A DNA stretch of 64,000 nt from Clostridium sp. UBA2485 (GTDB taxonomy: Bacteria > Bacillota > Clostridia > Clostridiales > Clostridiaceae), in the NCBI RefSeq assembly GCF_002341865.1, contig NZ_DDOV01000031.1, positions 48,723-112,722 of the forward strand, in the 5' to 3' direction. Positions 9,075 to 17,413 of the stretch are shown here, piece by piece. The translations under genes were made by a program, and so were the position numbers. Position 1 is the first letter of the stretch. Every line of letters begins with the position of its first letter. Below the pieces are notes generated by a model, which had not been told where the DNA came from, searched no databases, and saw only the letters and a list, made by a program, of their open reading frames with translations.

Positions 9075-10142
9075 ATGGCAGAAAAAGTATTAATGAAGGG
9101 AAATGAAGCTATCGGTGAAGCAGCTATTAAAGCTGGATGTCAATGCTTCTTTGGATATCCTATAACACCACAAACAGAAATCTCAGCATATCTTTCAAGA
9201 AGAATGCCTCAAATAGGAAGAGTATTTTTACAGGCAGAGAGTGAAATTGCAGCTATAAACATGGTTTATGGATCAGCAGGAACAGGAACAAGATGTATGA
9301 CATCTTCAAGTTCGCCAGGAATAAGCTTAAAGGCTGAAGGAATATCATATATAGCAGGTGCCGAACTTCCTTGCGTAATCGTTAACATTGTAAGAGGGGG
9401 TCCAGGACTCGGTGGTATTCAACCAGCACAATCGGACTATTTCCAAGCAACCAAAGGCGGAGCTCATGGTGACTTTAATATGCCAGTATATGCTCCAGCT
9501 TCAATACAAGAAATGGTTGATATAATTCAAGATGCTTTTGATGTTGCTGAAATATACAGAACTCCTGTAATGATAATGGGAGACGGTATGATGGGTCAAA
9601 TGATGGAGCCTGTTGAATTTAAAGAAAGAGAAGCTAGAGAACTTCCAGTCAAAATTTGGGCTGCTGAAGGACTAAGAGGAAGAAAAACTCATAACGTAAT
9701 AAATTCTCTTTACTTAAAACCAGAAGGTTTAGAAGATCATAATAAAAAATTACAAGCTAAATTTAAAGCTATAAAAGAAAATGAAGTTAAATATGAATTA
9801 TTTAATTGCGATAGAGAAAATGAATTAGTGTTAGTTGCTTATGGAACAACTTCAAGAATTTGCAAAAATGTTGTTAAAATGGCAGAAAAAGAAGGTATTA
9901 AATTAGGTTTAATAAGACCAATAACTTTATGGCCATTCCCAGTAGAAGCTTTTGATAAAACTATAAATAATACAAAAGGATATTTATCAGTTGAACTTAG
10001 CTGTGGACAAATGGTTGAAGATGTAAGATTAGCAGTTGAAGGAAGAAAGCCAGTAAGCTTCTTCGGAAGAAGTGGTGGAATGGTTCCAAACCCAGATGAA
10101 ATTTTAGATAAAGTAAGAGAAATAGTAGGAGGTGCTAAGTAA
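9075..10142 (+). CDS. vorB: 2-oxoacid:ferredoxin oxidoreductase, alpha-type subunit (VorB-like)
   Basis: 355 residues, from ATG 9075 preceded by AGAGGAGG. It contains the pyrimidine-binding TPP domain of the PFOR family: FFGYPITPQTEI near the N-terminus, the AGTGTRCMTSSSSPGIS segment, and a C-terminal transketolase-like domain (LVAYGTTSRICK, GLIRPITLWPFP). With its partners it oxidatively decarboxylates 2-oxoacids to acyl-CoA and reduces ferredoxin. By eye I cannot separate branched-chain (Vor) from 2-oxoglutarate (Kor) specificity. The Vor name leans on the ptb-buk neighbours, which accept branched acyl groups. Confidence 0.87.
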   Translation: MAEKVLMKGNEAIGEAAIKAGCQCFFGYPITPQTEISAYLSRRMPQIGRVFLQAESEIAAINMVYGSAGTGTRCMTSSSSPGISLKAEGISYIAGAELPCVIVNIVRGGPGLGGIQPAQSDYFQATKGGAHGDFNMPVYAPASIQEMVDIIQDAFDVAEIYRTPVMIMGDGMMGQMMEPVEFKEREARELPVKIWAAEGLRGRKTHNVINSLYLKPEGLEDHNKKLQAKFKAIKENEVKYELFNCDRENELVLVAYGTTSRICKNVVKMAEKEGIKLGLIRPITLWPFPVEAFDKTINNTKGYLSVELSCGQMVEDVRLAVEGRKPVSFFGRSGGMVPNPDEILDKVREIVGGAK

Positions 10143-10891
10143 TGGCTATAGTATTTGAACCAACAAAAGCATTATTAGATGTTCCTACACATTATTGTCC
10201 AGGATGTACCCATGGAGTTATCCATAGATTGGTAGGAGAAGTTTTAGAAGAATTAAATGTTTTAGATAAAACAATAGGAGTTGCTCCAGTTGGATGTTCA
10301 GTTTTAGCATATGATTATTTTGCATGTGATATGTTTGAAGCAGCACATGGAAGAGCACCAGCAGTTGCAACAGGAATAAAAAGATCAAAACCAGATTCAG
10401 TAGTATTCACATATCAAGGAGATGGAGATCTTGCTGCAATAGGAACTGCAGAAATAGTTCATGCTGCAACAAGGGGAGAAAATATAGTTACTATATTCGT
10501 TAATAACTGTATATATGGTATGACAGGAGGACAAATGGCTCCAACTACATTACCAGGACAAGTAACAGAAACTTCACCGTATGGAAGAGATGTAAAAACT
10601 CAAGGACATCCTATAAGAGTTTCAGAAATGATAGCTACTTTAGAGGGTGCTTGCTATGTTGAAAGAGTGTCTGTAGATAGTGTACCAAATGTACTTAAAA
10701 CTAAAAAGGCTATAAAAAAGGCTTTTGAGAATGCTATAGCAGGAAAAGGATTCTCATTAGTTGAAGTATTATCAATATGCCCAACTAACTGGGGACTATC
10801 TCCGAAGGAGTCAATGGAATGGTTAAGAAGCAATATGATGCCATTCTATACTTTAGGAGTTAAAAAAGACGCAACTGTGGAGGTGAAGTAA
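10142..10891 (+). CDS. vorA: 2-oxoacid:ferredoxin oxidoreductase, beta (TPP-binding) subunit (VorA-like)
   Basis: 249 residues. It carries the CPGCTHG motif near residue 18, conserved in beta subunits of this family, and the TPP/Mg signature GDGDLAAIGTAE with a downstream NNCIYGMTGGQ. It forms the catalytic core with the alpha subunit. The start codon shares one base with the stop of the previous gene (TAATG), a sign of translational coupling and equal dosage. An AGGAGGTG site lies in the 3' end of the alpha gene. Confidence 0.9.
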   Translation: MAIVFEPTKALLDVPTHYCPGCTHGVIHRLVGEVLEELNVLDKTIGVAPVGCSVLAYDYFACDMFEAAHGRAPAVATGIKRSKPDSVVFTYQGDGDLAAIGTAEIVHAATRGENIVTIFVNNCIYGMTGGQMAPTTLPGQVTETSPYGRDVKTQGHPIRVSEMIATLEGACYVERVSVDSVPNVLKTKKAIKKAFENAIAGKGFSLVEVLSICPTNWGLSPKESMEWLRSNMMPFYTLGVKKDATVEVK

Positions 10892-10893
10892 TT

Positions 10894-11424
10894 ATGGCAT
10901 CACAAGAAATTATATTTGCTGGATTTGGAGGACAAGGTATTCTTTCAATGGGTAAATTCTTAGCTTATGCAGGAATGGACGCTAATAAAAACGTTTCTTG
11001 GCTACCATCTTATGGTCCAGAGATGAGGGGAGGTACAGCTAACTGTTCTGTAATAGTTACTGATGAGCAAGTTGGATCTCCTATAGTTACTAAACCAACT
11101 TCTGTTGTAGTAATGAATAGACCATCATTAGATAAGTTTGAAAAAACATTAGTTAAAGGTGGATTATTAATAATAGATAGTAACCTAGTAGATAGAGATA
11201 TTGAGAGAACTGATATTGAAGTTATAAAAATTCCAGCACAAGATGAGGCTACTAAAGTAGGAAGCAGTCAAATAGCTAACATGGTGCTTTTAGGAGCATT
11301 AGTAGCTAAAACTCAAATAGTTTCTATGGATGAATTATTAGAAGCTTTAAGAGGACATGGAAAAGAAAAATTCTTTGAAATTAATAAAAAAGCACTAGAA
11401 ATAGGAGCTTCATACACTAAATAA
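10894..11424 (+). CDS. vorC: 2-oxoacid:ferredoxin oxidoreductase, gamma subunit (VorC-like)
   Basis: 176 residues of the PFOR gamma type, starting FAGFGGQGILSMGK, the glycine-rich N-terminus of this subunit, followed by the conserved SYGPEMRGGTANC. It completes the heterotetramer. It is two bases after the beta gene's stop, with a GGAGGTG site inside that gene. A strong intrinsic terminator lies nine bases beyond its stop codon, so the operon ends here. Confidence 0.9.
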   Translation: MASQEIIFAGFGGQGILSMGKFLAYAGMDANKNVSWLPSYGPEMRGGTANCSVIVTDEQVGSPIVTKPTSVVVMNRPSLDKFEKTLVKGGLLIIDSNLVDRDIERTDIEVIKIPAQDEATKVGSSQIANMVLLGALVAKTQIVSMDELLEALRGHGKEKFFEINKKALEIGASYTK

Positions 11425-11432
11425 TAAAAGGA

Positions 11433-11462
11433 TCCCATTGTTTAAACAATGGGACTTTTTTA
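11433..11462 (+). terminator. Intrinsic terminator of the vor operon
   Basis: A perfect stem TCCCATTG/CAATGGGA with a TTTAAA loop is followed by CTTTTTTAT. It lies directly after the gamma subunit gene. Confidence 0.92.
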
Positions 11463-11593
11463 TACAATTAAAAAATAAGTTTAATCAAAACTAATTTCAA
11501 CTATAATTCCTCATACTTAATTCTTAATTTCTATAGAATTCTCACTAATTAAGTTTCCCTCAAATGAAAAAACTAACAATTCTATTGGTTGCC

Positions 11594-11637
11594 AAAAAAA
11601 TCAATCAGAACTACCGGTTTTACCAGTAATTCTGATT
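11594..11637 (-). terminator. Intrinsic terminator of the minus-strand zinc-ribbon gene
   Basis: Read on the minus strand, AATCAGAA and TTCTGATT close a stem with further inner pairs around ACCGGT/ACCAG-type bases. GATTTTTTT follows. It sits 26 bases beyond the stop of the gene at 11663. Confidence 0.75.
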
Positions 11638-11662
11638 AAAATATAAAACATCTTATAAAGTT

Positions 11663-11908
11663 TTATATCTTTTTAACGTCTTTATCTTCATGTGCTTTAA
11701 TATAGCCTTTATAGCTACAGTTTGGACATTGAATTTTATAATTGTTATAAGTAAGAAATGATTTATTTGTCTTAGAATCAAAGATAAAGCCACATTCTGG
11801 ACAAATAAAATAGTATTTCTTAATAGTGTTTTTAAAGATAAAAATAATAATTAGTGTTAAAGATATTACTATAATTATAGGCAATATACCAATAATAGAA
11901 GAATGCAT
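11663..11908 (-). CDS. Small membrane protein with C-terminal zinc ribbon
   Basis: 81 residues: one transmembrane helix (about residues 5-27, rich in I, V and L) and a cytoplasmic domain with two CPxC knuckles, CPEC and CPNC, about 26 residues apart, typical of a zinc-ribbon fold. The ATG follows AAAGGGGGA. Similar small anchored zinc ribbons are common in clostridia without known function. It is a single-gene unit with its own terminator, convergent to the vor operon. Confidence 0.7.
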   Translation of the reverse strand: MHSSIIGILPIIIVISLTLIIIFIFKNTIKKYYFICPECGFIFDSKTNKSFLTYNNYKIQCPNCSYKGYIKAHEDKDVKKI

Positions 11909-12428
11909 TCTTCAATAATCCCCCTTTATGATTAAACCAATAATAAATTATATATTACCGAAAATAATAACTTTAAGCAAGAACATTCCACAATTAGGCA
12001 TCTTAAATATAATTATCATAGTAGATTAGTAGTTTAAAACTAGTTAAAAATTACTTCTATCATATAGAAAAATAAAGTATTAACTTTCTTACTATTTCAA
12101 ATAAAGGTGCAGAATTGTGAACTATTAATTTAAAAGTTATGATTTTGTTGTAATTATATTATATTAAAATAAACGATAATTTACATCCTGTTTAAAGAAA
12201 TTTTAAAATAATATTGCACAATAAAACAATGTTATGTTACAATCAGTTTATAAAAAGCAGATAATATTTTTGTAAATATTTTAAAGTGAATATTTTAGTT
12301 ATAAAAAATATAATTTTTATAATTAAATAGCTACAGCTTAAATAATAATTTTGATAAATTTTAGACGTAAATCACTTCAGAAAGTTATGTTAGAGGATAG
12401 ATTTATATTTGAGAAAGAGGGAATGTAT
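11909..12428. other. Intergenic region, 520 bp, mostly featureless
   Basis: Very AT-rich. ATTAGGCATCTT at about 11995 resembles one terminal segment of the element at 5821, but I find no matching second end. The stretch should contain divergent promoters. An in-frame TTG at 12351 extends the next ORF but lacks a ribosome site, so I treat 12351-12428 as leader. Confidence 0.45.
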
Positions 12429-13220
12429 ATGTCATTTAATAAAAATGAATTAAGAGAACTAAAAATTACAGGCAGTGGAAGTTCTTCAGGCGGTAAATAC
12501 GATGAAGTAAGTATAAGCGGAAGTGGAAAAATATACGGTGATACGGAGTGTAATGATTTCAAAATAAGTGGTAGTGGGAAAGTAATTGGAAATTTAGATG
12601 CATCAGAATTTAGAATAAGTGGTAGTGGTGGAGTAGAAGGAAATTTAAAATGTAAATCAGGGAAAATTAGTGGTTCAGGTAAAGTGCTAGGACATGTTAA
12701 TTCAGAAGATTTTAAGATAAGTGGAAGCGGAAAAATTGAAGGAGATTTAAGTGGAAAAGAGATTACAATTTCTGGCTCAGCAAAGGTTTTAGGTAGTATT
12801 TATGGAACTGATGTTAAAATTTCTGGTGGAGTTGATATTGAAAAGAATGTAGAAACAGATAATTTTCAAATGACTGGTAGCTTTAAATCAAGAGGTATGT
12901 TAAATGCTGAGAATGTTAATATATATTTAAGTGGAAATTCTAATGTGGAAGAAATAGGTGCTACTAATATTGAAATTTTAAGAAGACCTTCAAGAAATAA
13001 TATAGTATCATTAATAGCTAAAGTTATTGGAAATAATTTTGGAACACTAACTACTAAAGTTATTGAAGCAGACGAAATTTATCTTGAGAATACTAGAGCG
13101 GAAGTTGTTAGGGGAAAAAATGTTATAATAGGTGATGGTTGTAACATAAAGTTGGTAGAATACAAAAATGAACTTAAAATATTAGGCGATGGGATAGTTG
13201 GTGAAGAAAGACATATATAA
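12429..13220 (+). CDS. Bactofilin-like polymer-forming protein
   Basis: 263 residues. Residues ~10-130 hold a regular repeat in which ISGSGK-type units (ITGSGS, VSISGSGKI, FKISGSGKV, FRISGSGGV) recur about every 17-20 residues. This is the right-handed beta-helix pattern of bactofilins, which self-assemble into non-nucleotide cytoskeletal filaments, often membrane-linked. ATG 12429 is chosen because AGAGGG lies eight bases upstream; the open frame begins earlier at a TTG without such a site. The gene is followed by a YhbD-like regulator, matching the B. subtilis yhbD-yhbE-yhbF association. A role in cell shape or envelope is inference. Confidence 0.8.
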   Translation: MSFNKNELRELKITGSGSSSGGKYDEVSISGSGKIYGDTECNDFKISGSGKVIGNLDASEFRISGSGGVEGNLKCKSGKISGSGKVLGHVNSEDFKISGSGKIEGDLSGKEITISGSAKVLGSIYGTDVKISGGVDIEKNVETDNFQMTGSFKSRGMLNAENVNIYLSGNSNVEEIGATNIEILRRPSRNNIVSLIAKVIGNNFGTLTTKVIEADEIYLENTRAEVVRGKNVIIGDGCNIKLVEYKNELKILGDGIVGEERHI

Positions 13221-13253
13221 AATTAAAACCAAAGAAAAGTGGGAGGTGATAAC

Positions 13254-13874
13254 TTGGAGGATTTAATATCTAAAAAAGAACTTCTAGAAGTGACTAATAT
13301 TTCCTATGGTCAACTATATAGGTGGAAAAGGAAAAAATTAATTCCTGAGGAATGGTTTATAAAAAAATCTAGTTTCACAGGGCAGGAGACCTACTTTCCA
13401 AAGGAAAAAATATTAGACAGAATAGAAAAAATTTTATCCTTTAAAGAAGATATGCAACTGGATGATTTGGCAGAAATGTTTTCACCTAAGGTTCAGATTG
13501 ATAAGAAGAGTAAAGAAGAACTTTTAAAACTAAAGATTATAGATAACTCTACTCTAGAAATCTATAGGAAAATATATGGTGAAAAGGAAATATACGATTT
13601 TCATCATATACTCTCAATGTATATTTTAGATAATATTTTACCTAAGGGAGAGATAATCTTAGATGAAGCTAAATCTATAATAGCTATTATAAATAATAAT
13701 TATATGGAGTTTCAAAATAATAATTATAAAATATTTTTAATGAGAAAATTAGGAGTTTCTTTCTGTATAGCTACTGTTGAGAATGACAACGTAATATTAG
13801 ATGAAACCGTAAAAGTTGTGTTAAAACTAGAATTATCTAATTACATAGAAGAGTTAAAATTAAAGCTAGTGTAA
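13254..13874 (+). CDS. YhbD-like MerR-type HTH protein
   Basis: 206 residues from TTG 13254, which follows GGGAGGTG at the right distance; a GTG 15 bases upstream lies before that site and is rejected. The N-terminus (SKKELLEVTNISYGQLYRWK) is a MerR-like helix-turn-helix, followed by RKKLIPEEWF and a helical C-terminal part, as in the YhbD family. In B. subtilis yhbD is linked to the bactofilin genes yhbE and yhbF, as here. It probably regulates or partners the bactofilin just upstream. Confidence 0.72.
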   Translation: MEDLISKKELLEVTNISYGQLYRWKRKKLIPEEWFIKKSSFTGQETYFPKEKILDRIEKILSFKEDMQLDDLAEMFSPKVQIDKKSKEELLKLKIIDNSTLEIYRKIYGEKEIYDFHHILSMYILDNILPKGEIILDEAKSIIAIINNNYMEFQNNNYKIFLMRKLGVSFCIATVENDNVILDETVKVVLKLELSNYIEELKLKLV

Positions 13875-13957
13875 CTTAAGAATAATCCTATTTTTTAGAA
13901 TTACTATAATTGTATTATCATATACTTTATAAGTAGTACTAATTTAGGAGGAAATCA

Positions 13958-14311
13958 ATGAGGGATGAATTAACTAATATATTAATTTCACTTAAGGAAA
14001 ATAATATATCTGTTGATAATGCCAAGATGTTAATTGAAAGATTATATACTCCTTATAAAGGAAAAAATATAAATATTATAGTATTTCAAAGTGGAAAAGA
14101 GCCTGTTAAACTTAAATTGCCTATAAAATTTGTACTTTCTGTAATTAAAACCTTTGGTACAATACCAAATTTAGGAATAAAACAATTAGAATCTATTGAC
14201 TTAAAAAAACTTTCAAAACTTGTATCAGTAGCAGTACAAGAGAAGATTACAGGTGAAATTTTAGAGGTAGAAACAGATGATCATAATATAATTAAGATTT
14301 CTATAGTGTAA
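13958..14311 (+). CDS. Small protein of unknown function after the bactofilin/YhbD pair
   Basis: 117 residues starting after TAGGAGG. The N-terminus (MRDELTNILISLKENNISVDNAKMLI, here in part) reads like the short helical SHOCT-like or YvlB-type N-terminal module. The rest is alternating hydrophobic strand and helix, with no membrane segment and no cysteine motif. It is 83 bases after the YhbD-like gene and may share its transcript. I do not recognise a functional family. Confidence 0.6.
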   Translation: MRDELTNILISLKENNISVDNAKMLIERLYTPYKGKNINIIVFQSGKEPVKLKLPIKFVLSVIKTFGTIPNLGIKQLESIDLKKLSKLVSVAVQEKITGEILEVETDDHNIIKISIV

Positions 14312-14320
14312 ACCTTAATC

Positions 14321-14475
14321 AATGGAGAATTGAGAATGGAAAATTGACAATTATGGTTAAAATTAATTTTTGCTAGCATGAAATTACTAGTTTTTTATAA
14401 AAAGTTACTGCGTAACTTCAAAGAAGAATCAATTTTAAATTTCTCAATTTCTGCTGAGAAGTGTCTCAAATTGTA
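14321..14475. repeat. Dispersed GAGAATTGACAATTATG-type element, copy 1
   Basis: The left end reads GGAGAATTGAGAATGG and AAATTGACAATTATGG. A central hairpin is made from TGCTAGCATGAAATTACTAGTTTTTT, and the right part ATTTCTCAATTTCTGCTGAGAA matches TTTCTCAGTGGTAGCTGAGAA of the copy at 23249. Copies recur near 16490, 23249, 26975 and 44875, always between genes. It has no coding capacity. Confidence 0.6.
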
Positions 14476-14565
14476 AACTGAAAAAGTTTTCATTAGAATA
14501 CTCAAAATGCCAGCTTTTTTAACATATAAATTAAGTTTCAACTGGTATAGCTATAGATATATTTA

Positions 14566-14594
14566 AAAGCATGATGTATAGTCATGCTTTTTTT
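14566..14594 (+). terminator. Intrinsic terminator before glmM
   Basis: AAGCATGA/TCATGCTT stem with a 7-base loop, followed by a run of T. It lies downstream of the 117-residue gene and the repeat, and upstream of the glmM promoter. Confidence 0.8.
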
Positions 14595-14633
14595 ACTTAA
14601 GATCATTGTCGCAATTTCCAATTTCTTCTCATA

Positions 14634-14662
14634 TTGTAGAGGTAAGGGTTTTATATTATAAT
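14634..14662 (+). promoter_or_regulatory. Promoter of glmM
   Basis: TTGTAG at 14634-14639 and TATAAT at 14657-14662 have exactly 17 bases between them. The start codon of glmM is about 140 bases downstream. The leader contains a short inverted pair, TAGACATCT and AGATGTCTTA (14724-14762), like the termini of the element at 5821. Confidence 0.65.
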
Positions 14663-14800
14663 AACAATGTATATTCATTAATAATTTATGAAAGAAACTA
14701 TATTTATATAAAATTTGATGTTAGACATCTAAAATAAAATGACTGGTGAAGATGTCTTATACAAAATTAGAGAAAAACGGATTAGAAAAGAGGTAAAAAT

Positions 14801-16150
14801 ATGAGTAGAATATTTGGTACTGACGGTGTTAGAGGCATTGCTAATAGTGAGTTAACGGTAGAACTTGCGTACAATTTAGGACGAGCAGGAGCTTATGTAT
14901 TAACTGAAACAGCGCATAAGCCTAAAATATTGGTTGGAATGGATACTAGAATATCAGGACATATGCTTGAAGCAGCATTAGTTGCTGGAATTTTATCTGT
15001 TGGTGCAGAAGCTGTTTGTTTAGGTGTTGTTCCAACTCCAGCTGTTGCTTATTTGATTAAGAAATATAATGCTGATGCAGGAGTAGTTATATCTGCTTCT
15101 CATAATCCTGTTGAGTATAATGGTATAAAATTCTTTAATAAAGAAGGATTTAAATTAAGTGATGAATTAGAAGATAAAATACAATCTACTATAGAAAATA
15201 GCTTTAAAGAAGTACCTGTTCCTGTAGGTATAGACTTAGGAAAAAAATCTATAGTTGATACAGCTATTGAAGATTATGTTAATTTTGCAATTTCAACAGT
15301 TGAAGGAAATCTAAAAGGATTAAAAATAGCAATAGATTGTGCACATGGTGCTTCATACAAAACTTCAGAATTAGCTCTTAAAAAATTAGGAGCAGAGGTT
15401 TTAACTATAAACAATACTCCAGATGGATGTAATATAAATTTAAACTCTGGTTCAACTCATCCTGAAGGATTAATGAAATTCGTTGTTGATAACAAATGTG
15501 ATTTAGGACTAGCCTTTGATGGTGATGCTGATAGATGTTTAGCAGTTGATGAAAAGGGAAACCTTGTTAACGGAGATTTTATGATGGTAATTGCTGCAAA
15601 GCATTTAAAACAGCAAGGAAAGTTAAATAAGGATACAGTAGTTGTAACTGTTATGAGTAATTTAGGATTAGATATAGCATTAAAAGAAGAAAATATAAAA
15701 ACTATCAAAACTAAGGTTGGAGATAGATATGTTTTAGAAGAAATGAAAAAGAGCGGATATAGTATAGGTGGAGAACAGTCAGGACACGTTATATTCCTAG
15801 ATTATAATACAACAGGAGATGGATTAGTGTCAGGATTACAACTTGCTTCAACAGTTAAAGCAAGTGGAAAAACTTTAAGTGAACTTGCCTCAGTTATGAC
15901 AGAACTTCCACAGATATTAGTTAATGCTAAAGTTCCAAATGATATGAAAAATATTCATAATGAAGATAAGGAAATAATGGATGAAATAGCTAAAATAGAA
16001 GCAAGACTTCAAGGTTGTGGAAGAGTATTAATAAGACCTTCAGGAACAGAACCTTTAGTAAGAGTAATGCTTGAAGGAAAAGTTCAAAGCGAATTAGATG
16101 AAATGGCACATTCATTAGCTAAATTAATAGAAGAAAAAGCAAATAAATAA
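14801..16150 (+). CDS. glmM: Phosphoglucosamine mutase (GlmM)
   Basis: It interconverts glucosamine-6-phosphate and glucosamine-1-phosphate for UDP-GlcNAc and peptidoglycan synthesis. 449 residues, the usual length. The N-terminus [12 protein letters not shown], the phosphoserine loop ISASHNP with the catalytic Ser at residue 100, the metal-binding DGDADR and the C-terminal phosphate-binding [12 protein letters not shown] are all present. GlmM forms a regulatory complex with CdaA in other Firmicutes, but here it has its own promoter and lies well away from cdaA. Confidence 0.97.
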   Translation: MSRIFGTDGVRGIANSELTVELAYNLGRAGAYVLTETAHKPKILVGMDTRISGHMLEAALVAGILSVGAEAVCLGVVPTPAVAYLIKKYNADAGVVISASHNPVEYNGIKFFNKEGFKLSDELEDKIQSTIENSFKEVPVPVGIDLGKKSIVDTAIEDYVNFAISTVEGNLKGLKIAIDCAHGASYKTSELALKKLGAEVLTINNTPDGCNINLNSGSTHPEGLMKFVVDNKCDLGLAFDGDADRCLAVDEKGNLVNGDFMMVIAAKHLKQQGKLNKDTVVVTVMSNLGLDIALKEENIKTIKTKVGDRYVLEEMKKSGYSIGGEQSGHVIFLDYNTTGDGLVSGLQLASTVKASGKTLSELASVMTELPQILVNAKVPNDMKNIHNEDKEIMDEIAKIEARLQGCGRVLIRPSGTEPLVRVMLEGKVQSELDEMAHSLAKLIEEKANK

Positions 16151-16157
16151 ACTTTTT

Positions 16158-16187
16158 AACTAGCAATAATCTTATTGCTAGTTTTTT
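16158..16187 (+). terminator. Intrinsic terminator of glmM
   Basis: Near-perfect stem AACTAGCAATAA/TTATTGCTAGTT followed by TTTT. The same CTAGCAAT/ATTGCTAG stem occurs inside the dispersed repeats at 23249 and 26975, so it may derive from such an element. Confidence 0.9.
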
Positions 16188-16580
16188 GCTTTAGCAGAAT
16201 AGTAGTGTAGCCATAAAAGGGTTCTCGTGAGGTATAGTACCTAAGTTAATAAATAATTGTGTTGGAACTTAATTATTAATAAATTAATATATTCAAAAAT
16301 TGCAGATTATAAACTGTACATTGTTAATTCAATAACATTATTTAATTATTAAAAATTCATTAAGTTACTAAATTTAAAGTTTTTATATGCAATAATAGAA
16401 GAGAAACAAATTTATCACATAGCTCTATTTATTATAAGTTGGCAATTAAATTATGAATTTAATCTTACCTCTAGGGAACTTAGCCAATTGAGAATTGACT
16501 ATGGAGAATTGACAATTATGGCGGAAATTAATTATGAGTTTCTTCAATTTTATGAAAAAATATCCGCAAATTCATAATTG
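16188..16580. repeat. Degenerate repeat region between glmM and the ABC genes
   Basis: 16198-16255 (AGTAGTGTAGCCATAAAAGG, then GTTCTCGTGAGGTATAGTAC) looks like a decayed copy of the palindrome at 23077. 16490-16580 (GAGAATTGACAATTATGGCG followed by GAAATTAATTATGAG) is another partial copy of the GAGAATTGACAATTATG family. Between them I see only AT-rich sequence without a gene. Confidence 0.5.
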
Positions 16581-16592
16581 TTTAAAATTTAC

Positions 16593-16621
16593 TTGTATTT
16601 ATAAAAGTAATGAGTTATTAT
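16593..16621 (+). promoter_or_regulatory. Promoter of the ABC exporter pair
   Basis: TTGTAT at 16593-16598, a 17-base spacer and TATTAT at 16616-16621. The ATPase start codon is about 60 bases downstream. Confidence 0.55.
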
Positions 16622-16681
16622 ATACTGTATTAAACGATATAAAATAATATGTATTACATGTTATTGATAAGGGGGAAAACA

Positions 16682-17401
16682 ATGTTAAAGGTTGAAAATC
16701 TAACAAAGAAATATGGTAAAACCTTAGTGGTAAAGGATGTATCCTTTGAGGTTAATGATGGAGAGATTGCTGTACTTTTGGGACCAAATGGTGCAGGAAA
16801 ATCAACCACTATAAAATCAATCTTAGGATTATTAAAAACTAAGGGAGAAATTAAGGTGAATGGATATGAGAATAAGTCTATAGAGGCTAAAAGAGACTTA
16901 GGATTCATTCCAGAGATGCCAGTTTTATATGATTGGTTAACAATAGAGGAACATGTTGAGTTTGTATCTAAGGCTTATGGAATAAAAGATTATAAAGAAA
17001 AAATGGAAGAGTATTTTGAGAGATTTGATTTAAAAGATAAAAGGAGCAAGCTTGGTAGAGAACTATCTAAAGGTATGCAACAAAAGGTTTCAGTTATTTG
17101 TGCTCTAATTACAAATCCAAAAGTAGTTTTATTTGATGAGCCAATGATAGGACTTGATCCTAAGGCAATAAAAGAGATTAAAGCAATTGTTAAAGAATTA
17201 AAAGATAATGGTTGTACTATTGTTATTTCAACTCATATGATAGACTCTGTAGATGAACTTTGGGATAGAGCTTTAATAATGGACAAGGGTGAAATTGTAG
17301 TGTCTAAGTTAAGATCCGAAGTTGAAGAAGGTGGAGAATCACTAGAAGAAATTTTCTTTAGAGTAACAGAAAAAAGTAATAAAGAAGCAGAAGAAAAGTA
17401 G
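16682..17401 (+). CDS. ABC transporter ATP-binding protein
   Basis: 239 residues from ATG 16682, which follows AAGGGGG; an in-frame ATG at 16649 has no ribosome site. Walker A GPNGAGKST, signature LSKGMQQ, Walker B VVLFDEP and the H-loop STH are present. It is followed 12 bases later by a large membrane protein of the putative ABC-exporter type, with which it should form a two-gene exporter. The substrate is unknown. Confidence 0.9.
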   Translation: MLKVENLTKKYGKTLVVKDVSFEVNDGEIAVLLGPNGAGKSTTIKSILGLLKTKGEIKVNGYENKSIEAKRDLGFIPEMPVLYDWLTIEEHVEFVSKAYGIKDYKEKMEEYFERFDLKDKRSKLGRELSKGMQQKVSVICALITNPKVVLFDEPMIGLDPKAIKEIKAIVKELKDNGCTIVISTHMIDSVDELWDRALIMDKGEIVVSKLRSEVEEGGESLEEIFFRVTEKSNKEAEEK

Positions 17402-17413
17402 GAGGTGGGATAA

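Noticed and set aside
12513..12740. Repeated AGTGGAAGTGG-type DNA as a possible tandem repeat or CRISPR
   Set aside because: The period is set by coding units of the bactofilin beta-helix, and units vary at the DNA level. No CRISPR array was seen in the window.
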